NCBI GenBank assembly: GCA_964651495.1
Contig: CAZYWP010000075.1
Location: forward strand, 1 to 15,274
Length of the DNA stretch: 15,274 bases
DNA from: CAZNVB01 sp964651495
Lineage (GTDB): Bacteria > Acidobacteriota > Aminicenantia > Aminicenantales > UBA8522
Direction of reading: 5' to 3'
The notes beneath the pieces are model-generated. The model saw only the letters and a program-made list of their open reading frames with translations, was not told the DNA's origin and did not search any database. A program made the position numbers and the translations under genes. How positions within the stretch are numbered: position 1 is the first letter of the stretch; each line of letters begins with the position of its first letter. Positions 1 through 7,045 of the stretch are shown here, piece after piece.

Positions 1-681
1 CTGATCGGCGGGATGAGCTGGGAATCGTCTCTCGAGTATTATCGTATTATCAATCAAATGGCGAAAGCCAGGCTGGGCGGGTTCCATTCCGCTCTGAGCG
101 TCATGTATTCTGTGGACTTCGCCGAAATCGAGGCCATGCAGAACAGGGGAGAGTGGGCGGAAATGGCTCAAATCTTGAGCCGCGCCGCCAAAAGCCTGGA
201 AGCGGCCGGCGCCGATTTCATCGTGCTCTGCACCAACACCATGCATAAAGTCGCCGCTGAGATCGAGTCTGCCGTCCGCATTCCCCTTCTGCATATCGCC
301 GATGCGACGGCCCGGAAAGTCTCCGGCCGCGGCCTGAAAAGGATCGGGCTGCTGGGCACGCGCTTCACGATGGAGGGGGATTTCTACAAAGGGCGGTTGA
401 CCCAAAAGCACGGCCTCGAAGTCCACGTTCCCGGTCCCCCGGACCGCGAGATTGTCCACCGGGTGATCTACGAAGAGCTGGTCGTCGGGCGGATCGAACC
501 GTCGTCCCGGCGTCAGTTCGCGGCCATCATCGAACGCCTGGTCGGCGAGGGCGCGGAGGGCGTCATCCTGGGATGCACGGAGATCGGCCTCCTGGTCAAA
601 GAGGAGGACAGCGCGGTTCCGTTATTTGACACCACCCGGATTCACGCCGAAGCCGCCGTCGACCTCGCCCTGGAATCTTAA
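1..681 (+). CDS. Aspartate/glutamate racemase family protein (5' partial)
   Basis: This is a cofactor-independent amino-acid racemase of the Asp/Glu/hydantoin racemase superfamily, probably cytoplasmic. The frame is open from base 1, and the residues before the first internal Met read LIGG followed by MSWES. That is the usual N-terminal strand of the YgeA/aspartate racemase group, so the true start lies just upstream of the window and the ATG at 13 is internal. The two catalytic cysteines characteristic of the family are visible: one in a VLCTNTMHK context (codons near 230) and one in a GCTEIGLL context (near 572). The visible 226 residues are close to full length for the family. The gene converges on the SIS gene, with only 20 bp between the two stop codons. 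Substrate (Asp, Glu or another amino acid) cannot be told from sequence. The family assignment is firm. Confidence 0.9.
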   Translation: MIGGMSWESSLEYYRIINQMAKARLGGFHSALSVMYSVDFAEIEAMQNRGEWAEMAQILSRAAKSLEAAGADFIVLCTNTMHKVAAEIESAVRIPLLHIADATARKVSGRGLKRIGLLGTRFTMEGDFYKGRLTQKHGLEVHVPGPPDREIVHRVIYEELVVGRIEPSSRRQFAAIIERLVGEGAEGVILGCTEIGLLVKEEDSAVPLFDTTRIHAEAAVDLALES

Positions 682-701
682 GGCCCGTTTAATCGGTCGA
701 G

Positions 702-1274
702 TTAAAAATTCCGGTTTTCCATAAACACGTAGCAGAGGATGTGAGTCATGAGGAAGAAGCCGTCCTCGAGATGCCCCATGTGATTTGTCGGGACGGTGAG
801 GGACAACTGGGAAATCTCCCGCAGTTTTCCTCCCTGGCCGGTGGTCAGGCCGATGGTTTTCAGGCCGGCGCTGCTCGCGTATTCTACAGCCTTGATGATA
901 TTGGGACTATTTCCACTCCCGCTGATGGCGATGAGGATATTGCCGGGTTCAGCGTAATTTTTGAGCTGTTCAACAAAGACATCCTCATAACTGACATCAT
1001 TGGCATAGGCGGTTACGGTGGCGATGCTGTCGGTCAGGCTGAGCATGCGGAATCTTTTTTCCCGTCCGTACGAGGCGCCTTTGACGATGTCAACAACCAT
1101 CTGAGAGGCGATCGAAGCGCTTCCTCCGTTGCCGCAGGCAAGAATCATTTTGTTGGCCTCCCGCGCTTCTCTGAGCCACGAGATGGCGGTGGAGATCGCC
1201 GCGGGGTCGAGTGTTTCTAAAAGTCTCCGGGCCTCAGCAATATACTGTCTGACAAACAGGCTTTGATCGTTCAT
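702..1274 (-). CDS. SIS-domain sugar isomerase, GmhA-like
   Basis: This 190-residue protein is of the phosphoheptose isomerase (GmhA) type. GmhA converts sedoheptulose 7-phosphate to D-glycero-D-manno-heptose 7-phosphate in the cytoplasm. The phosphosugar-binding motifs GNGGSAS (residues 48-54) and SGSGNSPN (118-125) are clear, and the C-terminal helix keeps the catalytic His (H178, in EDGFFLMTH). From memory of E. coli GmhA, the metal/catalytic positions H61, E65 and Q172 correspond here to Q58, D62 and E170. D and E occur in related SIS proteins, whereas Q in place of H is unusual. I chose the start at 1274 because its ATG overlaps the TGA of the upstream kinase as ATGA and has a GAGG eight bases upstream; the longer frame to 1304 lies inside the kinase. 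It is the last gene of the operon. It could act on another ketose phosphate. Confidence 0.85.
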   Translation of the reverse strand: MNDQSLFVRQYIAEARRLLETLDPAAISTAISWLREAREANKMILACGNGGSASIASQMVVDIVKGASYGREKRFRMLSLTDSIATVTAYANDVSYEDVFVEQLKNYAEPGNILIAISGSGNSPNIIKAVEYASSAGLKTIGLTTGQGGKLREISQLSLTVPTNHMGHLEDGFFLMTHILCYVFMENRNF

Positions 1275-2317
1275 CGGTTTTCCTCTTTTCCTTGCGCTAG
1301 CCATAATTCAAGACGCTCCAGCACCTGCTCCCGCGTGGCTGTTCCCGTCGTGGCCAGCTGCTGGATCGTTATCGAAGCCACCAGATTCCCGATCAGGGCG
1401 GCCTCGGCGAGAGTCGCGCCTGAAGTGAGAGCGAGAACAGCCCCGGCAGACGAACTGTCTCCGGCGCCGGTGATGTCCAGTTTGCCCGTGACGACAACAC
1501 CCCTGACGCGCGTCGGCGCGGGGTCGCTGACCATCATCCCGCGGGCTCCGCAGGTGACCAGCACGGGCGCTTGATTGACCTGCCTGAGTCTCAGCATGGC
1601 CTCGCCGAGTTCTTTCTCGGCGACCTCGTCGCCGGGTTTGGGTGCTGCCCGGCCGACAGCCTCAAACTGGTTGGGTTTGATGATGACCTTCCTGAATTCG
1701 TGGATGTGGGTGCGACTGTCGACAAGAAATACGACACGGGGATTTTTCGCTGCCCTGTCGGCGAGCGCTCCTCGCACCTCGGAGGTGATGACCCCGCAGT
1801 CGTCCATTTCCACCTGATCAGAGATCACCACGCCGTCCACTTCAGGGAGAACAGCATCCAGGGCGGCGATGACCTGCCGGACGAGCGAGAGGGGAGTGCG
1901 GGTACGGTTTTTGGTGTCGTAGCGGTCATGTTCACCCGAGAGTTCCGGGTTTGTCAGGTCACGGGGTTTCAGGTAGGTCGGTGTCATTCTGTCTTTCGAG
2001 CGGAGGAGTCCCTGAGTTTGACACCCCAGCCTCCGCAAATCCAGAAAGAGGTCGAACGCTTCCCCGTCATCGCCGACAATGCCAATCGTATAGATCGTCC
2101 CGGCACCGAGAGAGGCGAGATTCTGGACAACCGTCCCTGCGGCACCGGGGCTGTGGCGGATCCTGACAACCTGATGAGCCCGTTTTCCGGATTCCACGCT
2201 GTGTTCGACGATCCCGGGATCGACATCCAGATATTTATCGAGAAAAAAATCCCCGATCACGGCAACCCGGCGGGTCGCGAACCGGTCAAGCAGTTCCCTT
2301 AATCTCCCCTTAGTCAT
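1271..2317 (-). CDS. PfkB-family kinase resembling the heptose-7-phosphate kinase domain (HldA/HldE-N)
   Basis: This 348-residue ribokinase-fold kinase is related to the N-terminal kinase half of HldE/RfaE, which phosphorylates D-glycero-D-manno-heptose 7-phosphate at C1. Visible features are an N-terminal VAVIGDFFLDKY strand (residues 18-29), the glycine-rich SPGAAG turn followed by NLASLGA (56-72), a KPNQFEA segment (214-220), the PfkB signature DITGAGDSSSAGA (281-293) with catalytic Asp287, and a TTGTAT motif (323-328) like the HldE GTxT stretch. It ends near the end of the kinase domain, so the cytidylyltransferase half of bifunctional HldE is absent. The start codon overlaps the stop of the DHS-like gene as ATGA and has a GGGAGGG ribosome site. 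The downstream SIS gene overlaps it in the same way, implying translational coupling. The exact sugar substrate is inferred from neighbours only. Confidence 0.88.
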   Translation of the reverse strand: MTKGRLRELLDRFATRRVAVIGDFFLDKYLDVDPGIVEHSVESGKRAHQVVRIRHSPGAAGTVVQNLASLGAGTIYTIGIVGDDGEAFDLFLDLRRLGCQTQGLLRSKDRMTPTYLKPRDLTNPELSGEHDRYDTKNRTRTPLSLVRQVIAALDAVLPEVDGVVISDQVEMDDCGVITSEVRGALADRAAKNPRVVFLVDSRTHIHEFRKVIIKPNQFEAVGRAAPKPGDEVAEKELGEAMLRLRQVNQAPVLVTCGARGMMVSDPAPTRVRGVVVTGKLDITGAGDSSSAGAVLALTSGATLAEAALIGNLVASITIQQLATTGTATREQVLERLELWLAQGKEENR

Positions 2318-3279
2318 TTTTCCCTCCCCGTGAGGAGGTCATAGAGAGCGGGGATCGTCCGGCGGTGGTCTCCCTGGATATAAAAGCTCTCTCCGCCATC
2401 AGCGACCGTCCGGACAAGGATCGTTTTATAGGGCCTGAAATAATAGCGCGGGTCTGTTTTTGGCGCCTCGGCATGAAGATCTTCACCCAGGGCGGCGAGG
2501 TCAAAAACCGCGGTGGTGAATTTATTGATCTCGCGGCCACGCTGATGCGCGGCGTTTCGAGCCATGGTCAGCGCTTTGAGATAGACCTCGGGTCCCATGA
2601 CACTCGTTCCGATGTTCAGGAACACTCCCCCCTGGAGCCGGGTCAGTGTTTCGGCGAGGATCAGGAAATCCCGGTAGGACGCCCCGCCGGCTGCGGCGCC
2701 GTCGAAATTGGGGTGTTCATGAACGATGTCGTATCCGATACCGATATGGACAGTGACGGGAATATGGAAGCGCACGCCCGCGGCTAGGACACTCGTCTCA
2801 CGGAAGGAGAATCTCTCCGTTTCGATCATATTCCCGACGGATTCGCCAAAACCGAGCCCCTCTCGGTATCCCTGAGAGACGGCGTCATTGATCCGCCCGG
2901 TCTCCTCCCAGAGGCCAAACTCCCCGGTCCGCACATAGCGCGCCACGCTTTCCGTCGAGGCTCCGATGAGGGCCAGCTCGAAATCATGGATCACCACGGA
3001 GCCATTGACGGCCAGGTGACTGATCAATCCCTTCTCCATGAGTGAAACGAGGAGAGGATTGAGCCCTTGTTTGACAACGTGGCCGCCGCAGGCAAGGACA
3101 ATGGCGCTGCCGCGTTCTTTAGCCTTTTTTATCCGTTCCGCTAGCGGGGCAAGGGAAGGATGGCTGAAAGGCTCGCGCGGACTCTCAGGATAGATAAAGG
3201 AGCTTCTCTCCATGGCGTGGATTCGTTCGGCCAGGGGCTTCAACCTGAGGTTGCGGGGATCGAACTGTTGAAAGGGCAT
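2314..3279 (-). CDS. Deoxyhypusine synthase-like fold protein lacking the catalytic Lys segment
   Basis: I recognise this 321-residue protein as a distant relative of the deoxyhypusine/homospermidine synthase family. Residues about 62-105 (ACGGHVVKQG, then GLISHLAVNGSVVIHDFE) match the DHS NAD-binding pattern of a TSN/GIRE helix followed by a VTTAGG-E-D loop. A later stretch, FHIPVTVHIGIGYDI, then VFLNIGTSVMGPEV, matches DHS IPV...DGS and the region of GGGVVKHH. In true DHS that last motif holds the active-site lysine; here the lysine is replaced (GTSVMGPEV), so the classical aminobutyl-transfer chemistry is unlikely. The ATG at 3279 is preferred over an upstream frame because it has a GAGG site and sits 1 nt after the HAD stop. 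It is the second gene of a sugar-phosphate-type operon, so a role on a sugar or NAD-linked substrate is conceivable, but its function is not known to me. Confidence 0.72.
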   Translation of the reverse strand: MPFQQFDPRNLRLKPLAERIHAMERSSFIYPESPREPFSHPSLAPLAERIKKAKERGSAIVLACGGHVVKQGLNPLLVSLMEKGLISHLAVNGSVVIHDFELALIGASTESVARYVRTGEFGLWEETGRINDAVSQGYREGLGFGESVGNMIETERFSFRETSVLAAGVRFHIPVTVHIGIGYDIVHEHPNFDGAAAGGASYRDFLILAETLTRLQGGVFLNIGTSVMGPEVYLKALTMARNAAHQRGREINKFTTAVFDLAALGEDLHAEAPKTDPRYYFRPYKTILVRTVADGGESFYIQGDHRRTIPALYDLLTGREK

Positions 3280-3280
3280 T

Positions 3281-4186
3281 TTAGGTGACCTCGCTATCGT
3301 TCCAGATGTAGCGCAGCAAGACGTCATGATCGCGGTAGTCCGGGATGACGATGTCCGCCCCTATGCCGATGAGCCGCCGGCGTTTCCACTCGTCCGGCGC
3401 GCCGCTGTGCCTGGCCTCGTCCGAGGCGACGGCCACCGCCAGGCCGCCGACCGATTTGATGTTCTCGATTTCCACGTACCCGTCCCCAAAACCGAGCAGC
3501 CGGGCTCCATCCACATTGTTGATCTTAAGGATTCTCTCGATGACCAGTTTCTTGGAGAACCTGAGATACGCGTCCTGCGCGCCGTAGATGTGAGAGCCGA
3601 AATATCGGTCGACCCGGAGCAACCGGGCTTCTTCGAGGACATACTTCTCATCGGTCCCGCTCGCCAGGTAAAGCTGGACGCCTCTCTCTTTTAACCCTTC
3701 AAGCATCTCGTTCGTATATGGGACGAGCAATTCCACCGGCTCGATCCGACCCGACCGGAGTCCCTCTCTTCTTTCAGCGATCCGGTTCATCAGCCTCTCG
3801 AGATAGCGATGTTTATAGACCAGGGGATCCTCGGGCTTGCCGCCGCGTTTCCGGATTTCCTCGGCCAGGTGCATCATCTGGTAGATGGTCTGTTTTCCGG
3901 TGAGATAGTCCACATAGTCTCGGACAATTCGGGTCAAGGCCTCTTCCGTCTCATCGGTTTTGGCGGTGGAGAGGATTTCCTCGACCATCAGCGGGACCAT
4001 GACGTCCTGCCACCCTTGACGAATGAGGCTCACCGTGCCGTCGAAATCGAACAGGACATGCTGCGGCGGTTCAACCTGGCCGAGGTCATGGATGATCTCG
4101 ATGCCCGTTCCGGGAAGGAGACGGGTCGAGATACTTTCGGAAATATGGGGTCGGTAATCCTGCTCGTCTATTTCGTCGTTATCCAT
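3281..4186 (-). CDS. HAD-superfamily phosphatase (large cap)
   Basis: This 301-residue haloacid-dehalogenase-fold hydrolase is probably a cytoplasmic sugar-phosphate phosphatase. Motif I is DFDGT (residues 47-51, nucleophile D47, acid/base D49), motif II is LASGTD (S176), motif III is the lysine pair in RFSKK (about 212-213), and motif IV is GFGDGYVE (D235). About 120 residues between motifs I and II form a helical C1 cap, so it is of the beta-phosphoglucomutase/phosphoglycolate phosphatase type. It is not the compact capless GmhB type expected in a standard heptose pathway. The 46-residue N-terminal extension before motif I is long. I chose the ATG at 4186 because it has AAGG about 6 nt upstream; a GTG at 4216 is possible but has no ribosome site. 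It is the first gene of the four-gene operon, with the promoter at 4246-4273. Confidence 0.85.
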   Translation of the reverse strand: MDNDEIDEQDYRPHISESISTRLLPGTGIEIIHDLGQVEPPQHVLFDFDGTVSLIRQGWQDVMVPLMVEEILSTAKTDETEEALTRIVRDYVDYLTGKQTIYQMMHLAEEIRKRGGKPEDPLVYKHRYLERLMNRIAERREGLRSGRIEPVELLVPYTNEMLEGLKERGVQLYLASGTDEKYVLEEARLLRVDRYFGSHIYGAQDAYLRFSKKLVIERILKINNVDGARLLGFGDGYVEIENIKSVGGLAVAVASDEARHSGAPDEWKRRRLIGIGADIVIPDYRDHDVLLRYIWNDSEVT

Positions 4187-4245
4187 AGGCCTTTTTTCCA
4201 GGCGGTGAGCGCACACGATTGCCGCCCTATAAAATTCTAAATCAT

Positions 4246-4273
4246 TTTATATCAATGAGTTAGAAGGTGTCAA
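4246..4273 (-). promoter_or_regulatory. Sigma70-type promoter of the HAD/DHS-like/PfkB/SIS operon
   Basis: On the minus strand a perfect -35 TTGACA (4273-4268) is followed after 16 nt by TATAAA (4251-4246). Predicted transcription start is near 4239, leaving a leader of about 53 nt with an AAGG ribosome site before the ATG at 4186. It is the only good promoter upstream of the four minus-strand genes, whose junctions leave no room for others. Confidence 0.7.
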
Positions 4274-4346
4274 TGGTGCATTTCCTGATTCCCGTTAATT
4301 TACAGTTTATCAACAGCTTAGGTCATAAATGTCGAGAACAACGCCG

Positions 4347-4392
4347 GCCGATTTTGCCTTCGCATCTTAAGATGCGTATAGTTATAATCGGC
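4347..4392. promoter_or_regulatory. Nested inverted repeat (possible operator) with TATAAT box upstream of the C69 dipeptidase
   Basis: A perfect 16-bp palindrome, CGCATCTTAAGATGCG (4361-4376), lies inside a second pair of arms, GCCGATT (4347-4353) and AATCGGC (4386-4392), with nearly the same centre. A perfect TATAAT (4383-4388) overlaps the right outer arm, but I see no convincing -35 at 16-18 nt from it. The site sits 40 bp upstream of the GTG start at 4432. The arrangement is what a dimeric repressor operator over a promoter would look like. If transcribed, it could also fold into a long hairpin. A weaker plus-strand pair, TTTACA (4299-4304) and CATAAA (4324-4329), lies further upstream. 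Confidence 0.5.
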
Positions 4393-4431
4393 GTGAAAGC
4401 AAAATTGAGCTCTGAGGAAAGGAGATTGCCG

Positions 4432-6018
4432 GTGAAAAAATGGGCCTTGGGATTCTTCGCGGCTTTAATCCTGGTCTGGCTCGCCGTAGGGGGCACAGGG
4501 GATCGATTCTACCCGGAGACCTGCGGCGTCAGCGATGAACCGTTCGAGTCCTGCACCAGCATCATCGTCGGGAAGCTGGCTTCGGCGGACGGTTCCACCA
4601 TGACCTCCCACTCCTGCGACAGCACTACGGACAGGACGTGGATCAATATTGTTCCGCACCAGAAACACAAGCCAGGGGATTTGTGCCCGGTCTTTCACAA
4701 CCCCAAAGAGACCAGGGGCCCGGATGACAAAAACCGCCTCAAGAGCGGGGACATCCCGCAGGTCACGGAGACATATGCTTATATTAACACCGCTTACCCG
4801 TGCCTGAACGAACACCAGCTGGCCATCGGCGAAACCACTTTCGGGGGGAAAAGGGAGCTCCGGAGCAAGGCAGGAATAATCGGCTGCCCCGAACTCTACC
4901 GGCTGATCCTGGAGAGGGCCCGGACCGCGCGGGAAGCGATCCGGGTGGCCGACGAGCTGACCAAAACTTACGGTTACAATGATTACGGGGAGTGCTTCAC
5001 CTTCGCCGACCCCCAGGAAACCTGGCACTTCGAGATCGTCGGCCCCGGCGCCGGGAAAAAGGGAGCGGTGTGGGCGGCGGTGCGCATCCCGGACGATCAT
5101 ATCGGAGTCTCAGCCAACGCCAGCCGGATCCGGCAGATCAACCTTGACGACCCGGACCACTTCTTGGCCTCGGCCAACGTCCATGCGGTCGCCCAGGAAA
5201 TGGGCTGGTGGGATCCGGTGGGCGATGAACCCTTCGAGTTTTGCTATGCTTACGACTCCCGGCGAAGCATGGGTTCGCGGCGGCGCGAATGGCGGGCCCT
5301 CAGCCGCGTCGCGCCCTCCCTCAACCTCGACCCCAACGGGGAAAACTTCCCTCTTTCAGTCAAATCGGAGAAAAAGCTGACGGTCAAAGACGTTCTGGAT
5401 ATTTTCCGCGACACCTACCAGGATACGCCCTATGACATGACGAAGACGCTGACCGAAGTCAACCGCGAAGGAAAGGCGGCCATCAGCCCCGTGGCCAACC
5501 CGTTCATGAACCGGGAGTGGCTGGCGCTTCTCAAGGTGCCCTCCGAACGGACGATCTGCTGCAAAAGAGCCACCTACCTTCAGATCACCCAATCACGGAG
5601 CTGGCTTCCCGATTCCATCGGCGGCGTGGTCTGGCTGGGGTACGACAATCCCGCCACGACACCCCACACGCCCTTTTACTGCGGCATCACTCGAATGCCG
5701 GCATCCTACATGGTTGACGGCCGGGGCCAGTTCCGCCGCGACTCCGCCTGGTGGGCTTTCCGGACGGTCAGCCAACTGGCTCTCTTCCGCTGGCAGCCGA
5801 TGAGCCAGACGATCGCCAGGGTCTGGAGCGCCATCGAGGAGAAGGCCTTCGCCGACCAGGTCAAGATTGAAGAGGAAGCTCTCCGGCTCTTCAAACAGGA
5901 CCCGGCCAAAGCGAGGGAACTTCTGACCGCGTATTGCATCAAGATGGCCGAGGACGCCGTCTCGGCCTACTGGAAGCTCCATGACGACCTCTGGGGAAGC
6001 TACACCCAGTATTTCTGA
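4432..6018 (+). CDS. Secreted C69-family dipeptidase
   Basis: This 528-residue protein is an N-terminal-nucleophile peptidase of family C69 (PepD-like), which cleaves dipeptides; its signal peptide suggests an extracytoplasmic site. The conserved start of the mature domain is ESCTSIIVGKLASADGSTM. Its Cys41 is the expected nucleophile that becomes N-terminal after processing, and the TSHSCDS and TDRTW segments that follow are typical of the family. I chose GTG 4432 rather than the ORF-maximal start at 4267. A GGAG (4421-4424) sits 7 nt upstream, and the protein then begins with a classic signal peptide (KK, then a hydrophobic run to about residue 21). The segment before 4432 contains the operator-like palindrome. 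The C-terminus (AYWKLHDDLW) is also family-like. It is monocistronic, divergent from the HAD operon. Whether it is secreted or periplasmic is inference. Confidence 0.92.
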   Translation: MKKWALGFFAALILVWLAVGGTGDRFYPETCGVSDEPFESCTSIIVGKLASADGSTMTSHSCDSTTDRTWINIVPHQKHKPGDLCPVFHNPKETRGPDDKNRLKSGDIPQVTETYAYINTAYPCLNEHQLAIGETTFGGKRELRSKAGIIGCPELYRLILERARTAREAIRVADELTKTYGYNDYGECFTFADPQETWHFEIVGPGAGKKGAVWAAVRIPDDHIGVSANASRIRQINLDDPDHFLASANVHAVAQEMGWWDPVGDEPFEFCYAYDSRRSMGSRRREWRALSRVAPSLNLDPNGENFPLSVKSEKKLTVKDVLDIFRDTYQDTPYDMTKTLTEVNREGKAAISPVANPFMNREWLALLKVPSERTICCKRATYLQITQSRSWLPDSIGGVVWLGYDNPATTPHTPFYCGITRMPASYMVDGRGQFRRDSAWWAFRTVSQLALFRWQPMSQTIARVWSAIEEKAFADQVKIEEEALRLFKQDPAKARELLTAYCIKMAEDAVSAYWKLHDDLWGSYTQYF

Positions 6019-6019
6019 T

Positions 6020-6033
6020 CCGGAAAAGTCCGG
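6020..6033 (+). terminator. Small hairpin after the dipeptidase gene
   Basis: CCGGA-AAAG-TCCGG forms a 5-bp stem with an AAAG loop two bases after the stop codon at 6018. There is no T-run after it, so it is at best a weak or factor-assisted terminator, or an RNA 3'-end stabiliser. Confidence 0.25.
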
Positions 6034-6090
6034 TGGAAGCTGCTCCCGAAAGTGTGGTGAAATAGCCGGCCGATAGATAATGCCGGATGC

Positions 6091-6918
6091 TTACGTTTTT
6101 TCAACCGGCATGGTTGAAAAGTGAACCCGCGTGAACCGGTCGGGGATGTGGTTGTCGGAATCTCCGATCCGGCCCCACGACCAGGCCGGGCTGACCACCG
6201 CATCGCCGACGGCCAGTTTTTCGAACCGCCCGAAGAAGACGCGCCATTCGTCGCCGTCCCTGGGCGGCAGGCTGCGGCCGTTGGCCAGATGCGTCATCCC
6301 GGACCAGGGGAAGGCGAGCTCGACCGTCCATCCTCTATCGATATCGGAATTGTCATTGAGCGTGCCGTTTATGCCGACTGCCGTGCGCAGGCCGGGAAAG
6401 TCCCAGTCGGTGAAAGCCCAGCGCAGCCCCCGCGGATGGGCGCCGCGCCAGAATGTCTTGGCGCCGCGGTCGTGGTTGCCGCCGAAGGTATAGGCCGACC
6501 GCGAGAAAATGTCGAACTCGGGCGTGTCGAACTTGCGTTTGTAGGCATCCTGCCAGATGAAAAACACTTCGTAGATTGTGTTCAGGGCGTTGATTTCAAA
6601 CTCATAGTAACAGTCGCCTCCGTCGATGAACACCTCGATGTCATTCTCTTGAAAGATGGTGGCGTCGCGCTCGATGAGTTCGGCTTCGATAAACGGCTCA
6701 TCGATCCAGAAGGCGACGTAGAAATTCCGGTCATCCCACAGCGCAGAGGCCCGCGTCTCGAAGAACCCGGGCCGGCCGCTGATCATGTCCACGAAGCGCG
6801 GCGACCTGGGCGCTTTGGACCACGCCGCTTCGTTCAACGCGCCGTCGATGACGATGGGTTGCATAGTCCGGTGGCAGATATAATGCGCCGCTTCTTTTTC
6901 CGACCATTCGGCCGTCAT
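6091..6918 (-). CDS. Carbohydrate-binding family 9 (CBM9)-like protein
   Basis: This 275-residue single-domain protein has the CBM9-like beta-sandwich seen in xylanase accessory domains and many stand-alone bacterial proteins. The diagnostic pieces are PIVIDGALNEAAW (residues 21-33), ALWDDRNFYVAFWIDEP (59-75), and ENDIEVFIDG followed by YYEFEINALNTIYEVFF (91-120). The ATG at 6918 has a GGAG site 7 nt upstream and follows a promoter. The frame stays open much further upstream, but that part is antisense to the symporter gene and does not look like protein. No signal peptide is visible at the chosen start, which is odd for a carbohydrate-binding domain. Ligand unknown. It is divergent from the SSS symporter, and the pair may be co-regulated. 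The domain call is firm; the role is not. Confidence 0.82.
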   Translation of the reverse strand: MTAEWSEKEAAHYICHRTMQPIVIDGALNEAAWSKAPRSPRFVDMISGRPGFFETRASALWDDRNFYVAFWIDEPFIEAELIERDATIFQENDIEVFIDGGDCYYEFEINALNTIYEVFFIWQDAYKRKFDTPEFDIFSRSAYTFGGNHDRGAKTFWRGAHPRGLRWAFTDWDFPGLRTAVGINGTLNDNSDIDRGWTVELAFPWSGMTHLANGRSLPPRDGDEWRVFFGRFEKLAVGDAVVSPAWSWGRIGDSDNHIPDRFTRVHFSTMPVEKT

Positions 6919-6965
6919 CGTGCTCTCCTTCGGCGCCCTGAAACCTTGGCGCTGAACACGCCCAG

Positions 6966-6995
6966 AATATATTCCCGGCCGATCGAGCACGTCAA
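6966..6995 (-). promoter_or_regulatory. Promoter of the CBM9-like gene
   Basis: On the minus strand, TTGACG (6995-6990), an 18-nt spacer and TATATT (6971-6966) match the sigma70 consensus at 5/6 in each box. The predicted start near 6959 gives a leader of about 40 nt containing the GGAG ribosome site. Confidence 0.55.
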
Positions 6996-7009
6996 GAAGG
7001 GCAGCCAAC

Positions 7010-7045
7010 TTCATTCTCCGGGTCATTTCTGATATAAATTCCCCG
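7010..7045 (+). promoter_or_regulatory. Candidate promoter placing the SSS gene on a leaderless mRNA
   Basis: TATAAA (7033-7038) lies 6 nt before the GTG start at 7045, with a poor TTCATT (7010-7015) 17 nt upstream of it. There is no Shine-Dalgarno sequence in the bases before the GTG, so the mRNA would start at or next to the start codon. Confidence 0.4.

Noticed and set aside
682..701. Terminator between the convergent racemase and SIS genes
   Set aside because: Only 20 bp, no stem with a T-run on either strand.
1571..2302. Plus-strand 243-codon frame
   Set aside because: Antisense to the PfkB kinase, which has all family motifs.
4267..4431. N-terminal 55-codon extension of the C69 dipeptidase
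   Set aside because: It would bury the signal peptide inside the protein and cover the operator-like palindrome; GTG 4432 has a GGAG 7 nt upstream.
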